DNA from: Paenibacillus abyssi
GTDB lineage: Bacteria > Bacillota > Bacilli > Paenibacillales > Paenibacillaceae
DNA length: 64,000 nt
Direction of reading: 5' to 3'
Assembly: GCF_014640295.1 (NCBI RefSeq)
Contig: NZ_BMGR01000013.1
Span: 62,001-126,000, forward strand
Below, in pieces: positions 50,393 to 59,636 of the stretch (positions are counted from its first letter, which is position 1; each line of letters starts with the position of its first letter). Made by a program: the position numbers and the translations under genes. The notes under the pieces are model-generated. The model worked only from the letters and a program-made list of their open reading frames with translations. It searched no databases and had not been told where the DNA came from.

Positions 50393-53300
50393 TTATTTTC
50401 TCCTGTCCTTTTTACCTTTCGCGGAGCGCTCCTTAAGAATCACGGCATACGTGCCGTTGCCGCTGTTCCAGAAAGAGGCTTCGGTTCCCTTAATTCGGTG
50501 AGGGACAGCGTGAATCTTTTCGGATTCCGGTTCGAGCATGATAACGGCTGCATCTGAGGAAGGCGGCTCTGTCAGCCGGATGATTCGCTCCACATAAGAT
50601 TTGACCGGTTTTGGAGTCAGGAGTGTTTCTCCCTTGTCGTTTACTAGTGTCATAGAGAAGGCATACAGCGGTGATAACAGCTCCATATCACCTTCTGAAG
50701 GTTTTGGCATGAGCTCCGCTGATTGTTCCGTGACATTCATTCTGAGATGATAGCTGCTTGCTGATTCTCCAAGCGCCGCGGACCACTGCTTGAGTGGCAG
50801 CCGTCCCGGCTTCAAGGTCCACTCGGCTTGCCCCGTTTGAATCTGGACAGAGGCATTGCCTTTTGCGTTCTCTAGTGCTGCCAATGGGAGGACAACGGTG
50901 CGTTCCGCCACGATCCTTACCGTTTTATAGGTGTCCAGTATGTTCTGCAGAAGCTCCGCATCAAGCGGCTGCTCTTCGATTGCTGCTGGTATTCGAATGG
51001 TATTCTCGTCCACTTCAGGAACAGGCATCGTAACCTCTATCAATACCGGACCGGCATTCAGTGTCCGGCCATCCAGTGTTACTGCCGCCGTAATGCTTGC
51101 TGTACCTGGCGCTACGCCGGTCAATTGATCGCCGTTCACCGACACAATGCCGGAATCGCTTGAGGTGTACGTGATCGCCGCACCGCCCAGCAACGCCTGC
51201 TTGCCATTCTTTTGCATGACGGAGACAGAGGCTGATGTGCTGCTGCCCACTTCTACTGAACCTGCTCCGATGGTCAATGCTGCGCTCTCCAGTTGAACCG
51301 GAACTTTATGCAGCTTGCTGCCCTGCGCATAGAACAGACTGCCGTCCGGGCTTTGTGTCATCAGATTGACTGTTCCCGGAATGACCTGCTTGGAGCGCAG
51401 ATCCTTCGGATCGATCGCCATCAGTTTGCGTCCGATGGTCGAATAGATGAGACCGTCGTCTCCCCAGCGGATATAGTAAGGCCTATATTTACTTGTATTA
51501 AATGGCGAGCTTGTGATGACCTTGCTCTTCACAATCGTAAGCGTCTCCGGATCCATAGCGAACAGTGCTGCGTCATACCCGGCGCTCTGGCTGACAAATC
51601 CGTCAAGAATCCCCCAGATGAGACCGTCCGGTCCGACAGACAGCTCCCCGATCAGCTTGACTTCACCGCTAACCCCGGGAATCCGAGGGGTGAACACGTT
51701 TGTCACCTGCCTGGTCTGGGTATCGAACACAAACAGCTTGGCTTCGGGCTCGCTTGGATTGACGCCTAAGCCTCCCCATATCGAAGTGCCCCCGTATATT
51801 TTTCCGTCGTGGTAGGCCAGCCCGAACAGGCTCTGGTTCGGTACGATATTCCGGAAGGTTTCCGATTGAACTTGAATACTGTTATCGGCGGGATTGACGG
51901 TTTCCTCCAGGATGGTCAGCGCACCGCCAAGCTGGCCGTAAGAAGGGAAGGTGCCGATAAACAGCTTGCCGTCTCCGGATGTCATCGTGAATGGCCGGTC
52001 TTGGTTATCTTCAATGTCCAGCACCATGCCGGGGTTACCCTCGCCCAGCTCGTTGTAATTGAGCGGCTTGCTCATATCAAGCCGGTACATCACAGCGCCG
52101 CTGTACGTACCGAAGTAGGCGGCCTCCCCTAGAAATCCTATGCCTTCAGGCTGATGGAATTCTTTATTGTTGTAGATGAACTCTCCGCGCTCAAGATCAT
52201 AAATGCTCATTCCTCGCTGGTATCCTCCGATATACAGATACCGTCCGTCCGTTTCCATAACATTAGCCGCTGTTGCCGAGGCCGGAACTTGTGCGGAGTG
52301 CTCCGCATATTGCTTGGACTGCGGATCATACAGGAACGATTCCCCGAATGCGGCCATACCGGCAAGCACCTGTCTACCGGCAAGCGGGCCGCTGTCCGGG
52401 GTGATCCAGGCGTGCGCTTTTACTGCAGTGTCATCCGGTAATTCCGGAATGCCATCAATACGCGTCGCTGTATTATCGGCGATATTGTATACGTACAGAT
52501 CGCCCCTAAGCTTGTAATAGATCAGATTCGGGTTGTCGGGCGAAGGCGGAGCAATCTTCGTCTGGAATTCGAGTGTCGTCACATGCGCGCCGGTTGCTTC
52601 GTCCATGACGTAAAGCTCGTTGCCGCTGTAAGCAAACAGCTTGCCGCCGTAGATATCGACCTCGGAGATGGTTCTGTTCGTTCCGGATTTGGCTGGAATA
52701 ACGATCTCGGTAATTTCCTTTGTCTGACGGTTATAGCGCATAAGATGGGCGCTTGTGCCGATCCCGACATAGACGTAATCGTCTGTCACGCCTAATCCTC
52801 TGGCATACTGCTGCCCTGCTTTCATCACGCCCAAATCGAGGAAGGTATTGGAGGCGATGTCATATTCAAACACGCGCCCAAGATTCGTATTGGAATACGT
52901 GCTGCCGTAGATTTTGCCGTCTCGGCTTGCTTTCAAGTCAAATACCTGTTTGTTGGACGGATTAACGCCAAGCGCTTCAATTCTTTGTTCGGCGACAAGG
53001 TAACGGTACAGCGTCCCGTTCGAGCTGAAATACATATTGCCGTCCGAGCCCTTGGCTATCGCCCAGATTGTATCGGCCGATCCGGAGATGGGCTGTGTAA
53101 ATTTGAGGGCGCCTGTTGAAGCGTCAACGACATGAAAGGACACAGGCGAACCGACCGTTGTCAAATAGTGCTCCCATCTTCCGTCAGGTCCGATGCCGTA
53201 AGCCGCGGATTGGGACAGCGCATAGGATACCGCATCACCGATCATAACCGGCGGATCGTAAGGCACCTCAAGCGGTGTGCTCGTATCGACCTTTTGCTCC

Positions 53301-53863
53301 AGCTTCACATCATCGATATAAGCTCGCGTATCTGTGCCTGCCGCGCCATAATAGAAGGTGATTTGAGCAAATTCGGCGTCAGCCGGCGCGATGCCTTCGA
53401 GCGTTACATTGTCCCATACGCCGACCTTATTAGCCAGGATGCTGTTCGAGCTGCTGCTTAAATCTGCGCTGGAGCCTGCTTTTTTGTACCTCAGGTAGAC
53501 TCTTACGCTTTTGGATTCAACATAGACACTTGTAGTTACGCGGTAGGTTCCGCCTGCTGTGATTGGAATCAATTCACTGGCAACCTCGAGTGATTTTGAT
53601 GTCGAGTGGTCAGCCATATACAAGCTGTTCAAACCGGATGCAACGCGTTCCTGGCGAACGCTGACCTCAAGCCCGTCCGATGGCATGGCGGGATTTGCCG
53701 TCCATCCTAGATAACTGTCCGCAGACTGTTCAAAACCTCCATTAGGCACTGCGATCGGCTCATAAGTGACATTTTCTGCGCGGGCTGTCTGTGCTGCGGG
53801 AAACAAAGCCGGCACGGCCAATGCCGCGCTGAGCAGGATCGCGGTTAACCGTTTCCATTTCAT
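50393..53863 (-). CDS. Large secreted beta-propeller protein with CBM-like and BIG2 domains
   Basis: A 1156-residue exported protein. A Sec signal ends near AQTARAEN (residues 25-32). Residues about 35-190 resemble a carbohydrate-binding CenC/CBM-like jelly roll (VPNGGFEQSADSYLGWTANP ... AYIDDVKLEQ). From about 200 to 850 there are many repeated propeller-blade-like segments (DGNMYFSSNGTLYRYL, DGKIYGSTYSN, DGLIWGILDGF). A BIG2 Ig-like domain follows (about 862-945, ITYTSSDSGIVSVNG, APGTASITAAV). The last 200 residues are of unknown fold and end in a basic tail. AAGGAGG fits the ATG at 53863 better than 53869. It may bind or cut a polysaccharide; no catalytic residues are evident. No S-layer domain is seen. 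Confidence 0.85.
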   Translation of the reverse strand: MKWKRLTAILLSAALAVPALFPAAQTARAENVTYEPIAVPNGGFEQSADSYLGWTANPAMPSDGLEVSVRQERVASGLNSLYMADHSTSKSLEVASELIPITAGGTYRVTTSVYVESKSVRVYLRYKKAGSSADLSSSSNSILANKVGVWDNVTLEGIAPADAEFAQITFYYGAAGTDTRAYIDDVKLEQKVDTSTPLEVPYDPPVMIGDAVSYALSQSAAYGIGPDGRWEHYLTTVGSPVSFHVVDASTGALKFTQPISGSADTIWAIAKGSDGNMYFSSNGTLYRYLVAEQRIEALGVNPSNKQVFDLKASRDGKIYGSTYSNTNLGRVFEYDIASNTFLDLGVMKAGQQYARGLGVTDDYVYVGIGTSAHLMRYNRQTKEITEIVIPAKSGTNRTISEVDIYGGKLFAYSGNELYVMDEATGAHVTTLEFQTKIAPPSPDNPNLIYYKLRGDLYVYNIADNTATRIDGIPELPDDTAVKAHAWITPDSGPLAGRQVLAGMAAFGESFLYDPQSKQYAEHSAQVPASATAANVMETDGRYLYIGGYQRGMSIYDLERGEFIYNNKEFHQPEGIGFLGEAAYFGTYSGAVMYRLDMSKPLNYNELGEGNPGMVLDIEDNQDRPFTMTSGDGKLFIGTFPSYGQLGGALTILEETVNPADNSIQVQSETFRNIVPNQSLFGLAYHDGKIYGGTSIWGGLGVNPSEPEAKLFVFDTQTRQVTNVFTPRIPGVSGEVKLIGELSVGPDGLIWGILDGFVSQSAGYDAALFAMDPETLTIVKSKVITSSPFNTSKYRPYYIRWGDDGLIYSTIGRKLMAIDPKDLRSKQVIPGTVNLMTQSPDGSLFYAQGSKLHKVPVQLESAALTIGAGSVEVGSSTSASVSVMQKNGKQALLGGAAITYTSSDSGIVSVNGDQLTGVAPGTASITAAVTLDGRTLNAGPVLIEVTMPVPEVDENTIRIPAAIEEQPLDAELLQNILDTYKTVRIVAERTVVLPLAALENAKGNASVQIQTGQAEWTLKPGRLPLKQWSAALGESASSYHLRMNVTEQSAELMPKPSEGDMELLSPLYAFSMTLVNDKGETLLTPKPVKSYVERIIRLTEPPSSDAAVIMLEPESEKIHAVPHRIKGTEASFWNSGNGTYAVILKERSAKGKKDRRK

Positions 53864-54225
53864 GACCATTAACCTCCTTCAAATGTGCTCTCCCTTATTA
53901 TTCAATCGAATACATGGATGCAATTGGAAGAGAAATCGATTTGTTATCAAGACTAGCCTGCAAATATTTCCTTTGTCAATGGAAGAAATGACCATTAACC
54001 TCGTTAAATTGATTAAAAAATTCAAAAATTCGTTCGTTTTAAAGGAAAAATGTGATATTTAATTTTTTTTTTCTCTAAATAGCTGTTATAGAATCCTCTC
54101 CACAGAACCTTTAGATTTTCTTCTTTTTGTTAAGATTGCATTATTTTCTTGGCTTGCCTTCTCAAGCATAATAAACGCAGAAAGCGCATTCGGCATTACT
54201 TATCTCACCAAAAGGAGTCCTAAGC
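53864..54225. other. Divergent AT-rich promoter region
   Basis: A 362-base stretch between the beta-propeller gene (minus) and the Lpl transporter genes (plus). It holds the ribosome sites of both and a T-rich run at 54062-54072. Candidate -10-like sequences (CATAATAAA near 54168) lack good -35 partners, so I assign no promoter. No gene is seen. Confidence 0.5.
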
Positions 54226-55158
54226 ATGAAAGTGACACAGGCACATGCCAACAACCCCCGAACCTGGAAAACGATTGTCAAGGACTGGGATCTCTATCTC
54301 ATGCTTGTTCCAGGAATGATGTTCCTCTTCCTGCTGAAGTACACGCCAATGTACGGATTAATCATTGCTTTTCAGGATTTCAGCATCTTTAGAGGGATCG
54401 GAGGAAGCCCGTGGGTAGGTTTGAAACACTTTGAGAGGCTTATTGCAAATGACCAATTTCTGAATGTATTAATCAACACGATATTGATTAGCTTCTACAA
54501 GCTGATCTTTTTGTTTCCGGCACCGATTATCGTGGCTGTACTGCTCAATGAAATTCGGAAAATGATGTTTAAGCGCATTGTGCAATCGGTCATCTATCTG
54601 CCGCATTTTATTTCCTGGGTTATTATCAGCGGCTTGTTCATCAACATGCTCTCGCTGACTGACGGCATCGTCAATACCGTAATTGAATGGCTGGGCGGGG
54701 AACGCATCGCATTCTTTATGAACCAGAGTGCATTTCGTCCGCTGCTTGTCGTTACGGAAGGGTGGAAGGAAGTCGGCTGGGGTACGATCATTTACCTGGC
54801 GGCGATCGCATCGATCGATCCGCAGCTGTATGAAGCGGCCAAAATGGATGGCGCGAATAAATTTCAGCAGATGATCCATGTTACACTTCCCGGCATTTTT
54901 TCCACGATTGTACTGATGTTTATTCTGCGGCTCGGAAATATGCTGGAGGCGGGCACGGAGCAGATTCTCGTCATGTACAATCCGGTCGTCTATGACGTGG
55001 CCGATGTCATCGGAACGTATGTGTACAGGGTCGGAATCGGGGCATCCGATTACAGCTTCTCTACCGCGGTCGGCATGTTTGAGTCCGTTGTCGCTTTTGC
55101 GCTGGTCGTATCCGGCAACGCGATGTGCAAAAAGTTTCTCGGAAGGAGCATCTGGTAA
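54226..55158 (+). CDS. Oligosaccharide ABC transporter permease, LplB type
   Basis: A 310-residue permease with six helices, of the LplB/YtcP-associated family for complex plant polysaccharide fragments. YLMLVPGMMFLFLLKYTPMY is the family-typical first helix, and the EAA loop is EAAKMDGANKFQQMIHVTLP near residue 208. AAAGGAG precedes the ATG. Its stop overlaps the next permease start by one base (TAATG). It works with the permease at 55158 and the lipoprotein at 59637. Confidence 0.92.
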   Translation: MKVTQAHANNPRTWKTIVKDWDLYLMLVPGMMFLFLLKYTPMYGLIIAFQDFSIFRGIGGSPWVGLKHFERLIANDQFLNVLINTILISFYKLIFLFPAPIIVAVLLNEIRKMMFKRIVQSVIYLPHFISWVIISGLFINMLSLTDGIVNTVIEWLGGERIAFFMNQSAFRPLLVVTEGWKEVGWGTIIYLAAIASIDPQLYEAAKMDGANKFQQMIHVTLPGIFSTIVLMFILRLGNMLEAGTEQILVMYNPVVYDVADVIGTYVYRVGIGASDYSFSTAVGMFESVVAFALVVSGNAMCKKFLGRSIW

Positions 55159-56084
55159 TGGAACTGACAAAACCGGCCTTGAAACGGCGCGATAAGCAAA
55201 ATCTCATCAAAGAATCGTTCGGAGAACGGGTGTTCAATGTTCTCAATTACAGCTTCTTTATCGTACTTGGCATCATCACGCTGTTCCCGTTTCTCAATGT
55301 CATTGCGAAATCATTCAGCAGTGAAGCGGCAGTGGTGTCGGGCATCGTAACGGTCTTTCCCATTGATTTTCAGGTCGGCACCTATGAACTGGTGCTCGGC
55401 AACACGCAGTTCCTGAATTCCTTTAAAATAACGATCTTAGTCACGGTCGTCGGCACCTTCGCTTCGCTGCTCATGACGGTATTAGCCGCTTATCCGCTGT
55501 CCAAGCCGAACTTGAAATTCAGGAAGCCGCTGCTGCTGATCTATGTGTTCACGATGCTGTTTAACGGCGGCATCATTCCAACGTACCTGGTCATGCGCGA
55601 GTTGGAGCTCGTGAACACGATCTGGGCGCTCTTTGTTCCAGGCCTGATCAACGTCTTCTATATGCTGATTGTCAAAAATTTCTTCGAAGCCCTTCCGGAC
55701 AGTCTGGAGGAATCGGCTAAGCTCGACGGCGCTTCGAACATGAGGATTCTGTTCAGCATTATTCTGCCGCTATCGAAGCCGGTACTGGCTACGGTTGGAC
55801 TTTTCTATGCGGTATTGCTGTGGAATAGTTACTTCAACGCGATGATCTATATCACCTCGCCGGAATTAAAGACGCTGCAGCTCTATTTGAAGGAATTGAT
55901 CGCATCTACGCAAGAGGTGCTGACCACCGCAGGACAGATTGACGTTAACCGCGATTTGAATCAGGCTCCTGAAGCCGTTCGTGCAGCCTCGATCGTGACG
56001 GCTACGATCCCGATTCTGCTTGTGTATCCGTTTTTGCAGAAGCATTTTGTCAAAGGCGTGCTCGTCGGCTCTGTAAAGGGCTGA
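55158..56084 (+). CDS. Oligosaccharide ABC transporter permease, LplC/YtcP type
   Basis: A 308-residue permease. Blocks include TLFPFLNVIAKSFSSEAAV, the EAA loop ESAKLDGASNMRILFSIILP and the C-terminal YPFLQKHFVKGVLVGSVKG, conserved in LplC/YtcP. The ATG at 55158 is coupled to the previous stop and follows GGAAGGAGC. A terminator lies downstream; no ATPase gene is present, as expected where a shared MsmK-type ATPase elsewhere serves the transporter. Confidence 0.93.
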   Translation: MELTKPALKRRDKQNLIKESFGERVFNVLNYSFFIVLGIITLFPFLNVIAKSFSSEAAVVSGIVTVFPIDFQVGTYELVLGNTQFLNSFKITILVTVVGTFASLLMTVLAAYPLSKPNLKFRKPLLLIYVFTMLFNGGIIPTYLVMRELELVNTIWALFVPGLINVFYMLIVKNFFEALPDSLEESAKLDGASNMRILFSIILPLSKPVLATVGLFYAVLLWNSYFNAMIYITSPELKTLQLYLKELIASTQEVLTTAGQIDVNRDLNQAPEAVRAASIVTATIPILLVYPFLQKHFVKGVLVGSVKG

Positions 56085-56100
56085 ATAACATGTAATAAAT

Positions 56101-56147
56101 CCCTTTCATTTCCACATTTTTACCTTGTGGGGATGAAGGGTTTTTCT
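56101..56147 (+). terminator. Terminator after the permease pair
   Basis: CCCTTTCATTTCCACA pairs (one bulge, G-U positions) with TGTGGGGATGAAGGG, followed by TTTTTCTGTT. It separates the permeases from the two-component genes. Confidence 0.85.
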
Positions 56148-56202
56148 GTTATCATAGGCTTTATTACACAGGCTGTATTATACAGAGTTTGGGGGCGGGA
56201 AC

Positions 56203-57774
56203 TTGATTAAAGCGATACTTGTTGATGATGAGCCCATGACAAGAAACGGGCTGCGGCGGTTTGTGGATTGGGGACGGATCGGGATCGAGATTGCCGGCGA
56301 AGCGGAGGATGGCATTGAAGCGTATGAGCAATTCATTCTGCTGCGGCCGGAGCTTGTATTATGCGATGTCCGGATGCCCCGTATGGACGGGATCGAATTC
56401 GCGCAGCGAATCCGCCAGATTGATCCGGATTGCAAAATCATCTTCTTAAGCGGTTACAACGATGTCGAATATTTAAAATCCGCAATTAAGCTGAAAGCCG
56501 TTGATTATATGCTCAAACCGATTCAGATGGCTGAGCTGGCCGAATTGCTGGAAGAAACAGTGAAGTCCATTCGTGCATCTAGATCAGAACAGCAGGAGCT
56601 GGATGCGATGCGGGATCAATTTGACCGCAGCAAGCCGGAGCTGATGGAGCGGCTGCTGAAGACCATTCTGCAGCTTTCTCCGGTTTCCGGGCCCGGGTAT
56701 GAAGCGATCGAAGAGGACATAACACGGCTGCAGGCTTCCTTTCCTCTGAAGGGTTACTATCAATGCATCGTATTCGGCTTTCAAAACGACGATGCAAGGC
56801 TGCGTTGGAAGGAGGAGGCTGGTGCTGAAGCGGCTTCGGCCGGGCTGCCCGCGTTGACCGCCTTGGTGGACGGCATCGGGATCGCTTGTGTGGCGCTGTC
56901 CTCGCAGCGCAATGACGACCGGCTCGGCATGTGGTTAAACCGCTTGACCAGGCGCAAAGGGCAAGAAGAACAGCAAGGGGTTGTCGCCGGGGCCGGGGAT
57001 GCGTTCCCTCATTTGAACGGCTGCGGGACTTCTTATGAGCAAGCTTTAAAAGCTCTTTCCCATCGATTTTACAGAGGCTGGAACACAGTGATCTGGTATA
57101 ACAATCTGCCGACGGACAGCCATCAGTCGGGTTTATTTGATAAACAAGCCTTTATCAGGTTTGAGGAGCTGCTTAGAGGCAAGCAGCTGCAGGCGGCCGC
57201 GCAATGGCTGGACCAGATCATCAACGAGCTGCTGTTGTTTACCCCGATGGACGTGGAGGCTGTGCGCAAGAAGCTGTTCCGCTGGTACGTGGCGATGACC
57301 CGGGTTTACTCGGAAACGATGTGGGAATTCGAGAACGACCAGTTATGGGCGACAATGTTCGTCTCCGGCGAGCTGTATACGATCCGCAAATTTATGATGC
57401 ACCGGCTGGACATCATTCAGGAAGCGCTGGAGCAGACGGATTCAAGCGACAAGACAGTGATTCGCGACATCATCCGGTTCATTCAAGAGAACTATAACAA
57501 GGATGTATCGATTAATACGGTGGCGGGCCATGTCCATCTGGCCCCGACCTATATGTGCATTTTGTTTAAGAAAGAAAAGGGCGTATCGATCAACGATTAT
57601 ATTACCCAATACCGGATTGAACAGGCCAAGCGGCTGCTGCGCGACCGGAAGCTGAAGCTGTATGAGGTATCGGCACAGGTTGGCTATCAGGATGCCAATT
57701 ATTTTGCCAAGGTGTTCCGCAAACTGACCGGGGTCATTCCTTCGCAATACCGGGATACCCTCCAGGAAGACTGA
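56203..57774 (+). CDS. YesN-type response regulator (REC + AraC HTH)
   Basis: A 523-residue regulator. The receiver domain (1-120) has the phospho-acceptor Asp55 (LVLCDVRMPRMDG), acidic pair DDEP, Ser/Lys in FLSGYND and YMLKPIQ. A central region of about 280 residues is poorly conserved. The AraC-type double HTH is at the C-terminus: NTVAGHVHLAPTYMCILFKK then YEVSAQVGYQDANYFAKVFR. A TTG at 56203 is used, behind GGGGGCGGGA. Its stop overlaps the kinase start by one base. Controls the flanking transporter genes, by analogy with YesMN systems. Confidence 0.92.
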   Translation: MIKAILVDDEPMTRNGLRRFVDWGRIGIEIAGEAEDGIEAYEQFILLRPELVLCDVRMPRMDGIEFAQRIRQIDPDCKIIFLSGYNDVEYLKSAIKLKAVDYMLKPIQMAELAELLEETVKSIRASRSEQQELDAMRDQFDRSKPELMERLLKTILQLSPVSGPGYEAIEEDITRLQASFPLKGYYQCIVFGFQNDDARLRWKEEAGAEAASAGLPALTALVDGIGIACVALSSQRNDDRLGMWLNRLTRRKGQEEQQGVVAGAGDAFPHLNGCGTSYEQALKALSHRFYRGWNTVIWYNNLPTDSHQSGLFDKQAFIRFEELLRGKQLQAAAQWLDQIINELLLFTPMDVEAVRKKLFRWYVAMTRVYSETMWEFENDQLWATMFVSGELYTIRKFMMHRLDIIQEALEQTDSSDKTVIRDIIRFIQENYNKDVSINTVAGHVHLAPTYMCILFKKEKGVSINDYITQYRIEQAKRLLRDRKLKLYEVSAQVGYQDANYFAKVFRKLTGVIPSQYRDTLQED

Positions 57775-59558
57775 TGAAGCTGGAGAATGTGCTTCGCCAA
57801 AAATTGTCGCGCGTCCGGATCAAAACGAAGCTTATGCTGGTATTTTTAGCTCTGATCTTTATCACGGTCGGATTGGTGTCCCTCATTATTTACCAAAATA
57901 CAATCCGCATCCTGGAAAACCGCGTCGAGCAAACGACTGAACGGGCGATCAATCAAGCTAACTCGTTCCTCTCATACAAGCTCAGCAATGTAAAGGACGT
58001 TTCCAGTATATTGTTTATGAACACCGAGCTGAACGATACATTGAACGCCGGGAAAGCGGGCACATCGCTGAGCAGGCAAATCGATGACTATCATAAAATA
58101 TTGAATATTTTAAGGTCGGCCCAAAACAGCCGTGAAATCTACAGCATCCGGCTTTATGTGAAATCCAGCAGTATTTATACACGGGAAAACAGCGCGATTT
58201 TTGCCTTGTCCAAGATCGAACAGGAGGCTTGGTACAAAGAGATGCTGGTCAATTCGGAAGGGATCTACTGCCGGTCGACCTATGAACATGATTATTACGG
58301 AGAACGGGGCAAGCAAAATATTGTATCCTGCGTTCGTCCACTGTATTCGAATGGATTCGGCGGAGAAGTGTTGGGCGTCCTGTCGATTGATATTCTGGAA
58401 GACACGTTCCAACAGATCATTAAAGAGACGCAGATTACGACAACCGGCAAGGTCTATCTGGTGGATAAAATGAACCGCGTCATCTCCAGCGACGACCCGT
58501 CCGATATCGGTCAGGCCGTCGATGAGGTCGATATGCGGTCTCATATTGTGATAAACAAGCGAATTGACGGGACAAGCTGGGGACTGGTTGCCCACATTCC
58601 GATGGAAGAAATCTATGCGGAGAGCCGCCAATGGTCTTATCAGTTATATGCCGTATTATTTGTCGTTACCATTTTCGGAGTGACGCTGGCCGCAGCTTTT
58701 TCGGAGGGGCTGACGCGCCGGATCGGGCCGCTGCTGCAGCAGATCAAGAAGATTGAATCGGAGAATTGGGATTCGCATACCCCGGTGACCTCGAATGATG
58801 AGATCGGTGTATTGCAGTCTCATTTAAATCAGATGAGCGAGAATATGCGCCGGTTGATTCAGGAGAAATATAAGACAGAAGCAGAGAAGAAAGCGGCACA
58901 GCTGCAGGCGCTGCATGCGCAGATCAACCCGCACTTCCTGTACAACACGTTGGATCTGATCCATTGGATGGCGATGGATAAGGGCGCGGGCGAGATCAGC
59001 GATGTTGCCGGCCAGCTGTCGAGTTTCTTCCGGATCAGCCTCAGTCAAGGGCGTGACGTCATTCCGATCATTGATGAGCTGGAGCATGTAAGAACTTATC
59101 TGGATATACAAAACCGCCGCTTTGGCGGGCAGATTGATTATACGATCGATGCGGATCCTGAGCTTCTTCAGTTGAAAACGGTCAAGCTGATTCTGCAGCC
59201 TGTCGTCGAAAACGCGGTGCTGCATGGCATCCGGGAGAAGCGGGGCAAATCAGGCTGCATTCGAATTACATGTTATTTACATGGGGATAAGGTTGAATTT
59301 ACCGTTGAAGATGACGGAGTGGGAATAAGCAAACATAAACTCAATGAGCTGAACAGCGACTCGCTGAATACAGGCTACGGCATCCGCAACGTGAAGGACA
59401 AGCTGAAGCTCTATTTCGGTAAAGATTCGGAGGTAACCTATGAACCGGCTGAACAAGGCGGTACCCGGGTCCGAATCCGCATTCCGGTTACCTTGGAGGA
59501 TATAAAGCCCAGGGAGATGGGCGAGGAAGCATATCAGGACAACAAAGCAAGCATCTAA
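57774..59558 (+). CDS. YesM-type sensor histidine kinase
   Basis: A 594-residue membrane kinase. Two transmembrane helices (about 20-40 and 290-312) flank an extracellular dCache-like sensor; HAMP follows (RIGPLLQQIKKIES). The His_kinase domain has QINPHFLYNTLDLIHWMAMD (phospho-His near residue 386), then HATPase_c with VVENAVLHGI (N-box), DDGVGIS (G1) and GYGIRNVKDKL (G2). It is coupled to the upstream regulator gene. Probably senses an oligosaccharide or lipoprotein-bound ligand outside the cell; the ligand is not known. Confidence 0.93.
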   Translation: MKLENVLRQKLSRVRIKTKLMLVFLALIFITVGLVSLIIYQNTIRILENRVEQTTERAINQANSFLSYKLSNVKDVSSILFMNTELNDTLNAGKAGTSLSRQIDDYHKILNILRSAQNSREIYSIRLYVKSSSIYTRENSAIFALSKIEQEAWYKEMLVNSEGIYCRSTYEHDYYGERGKQNIVSCVRPLYSNGFGGEVLGVLSIDILEDTFQQIIKETQITTTGKVYLVDKMNRVISSDDPSDIGQAVDEVDMRSHIVINKRIDGTSWGLVAHIPMEEIYAESRQWSYQLYAVLFVVTIFGVTLAAAFSEGLTRRIGPLLQQIKKIESENWDSHTPVTSNDEIGVLQSHLNQMSENMRRLIQEKYKTEAEKKAAQLQALHAQINPHFLYNTLDLIHWMAMDKGAGEISDVAGQLSSFFRISLSQGRDVIPIIDELEHVRTYLDIQNRRFGGQIDYTIDADPELLQLKTVKLILQPVVENAVLHGIREKRGKSGCIRITCYLHGDKVEFTVEDDGVGISKHKLNELNSDSLNTGYGIRNVKDKLKLYFGKDSEVTYEPAEQGGTRVRIRIPVTLEDIKPREMGEEAYQDNKASI

Positions 59559-59636
59559 AGACAAATACAGACACGCGGGCGCGTGATAAGCTTGAAATCA
59601 GGAAAAGAAAACACTTTCATAAATGGGGGAGATACA

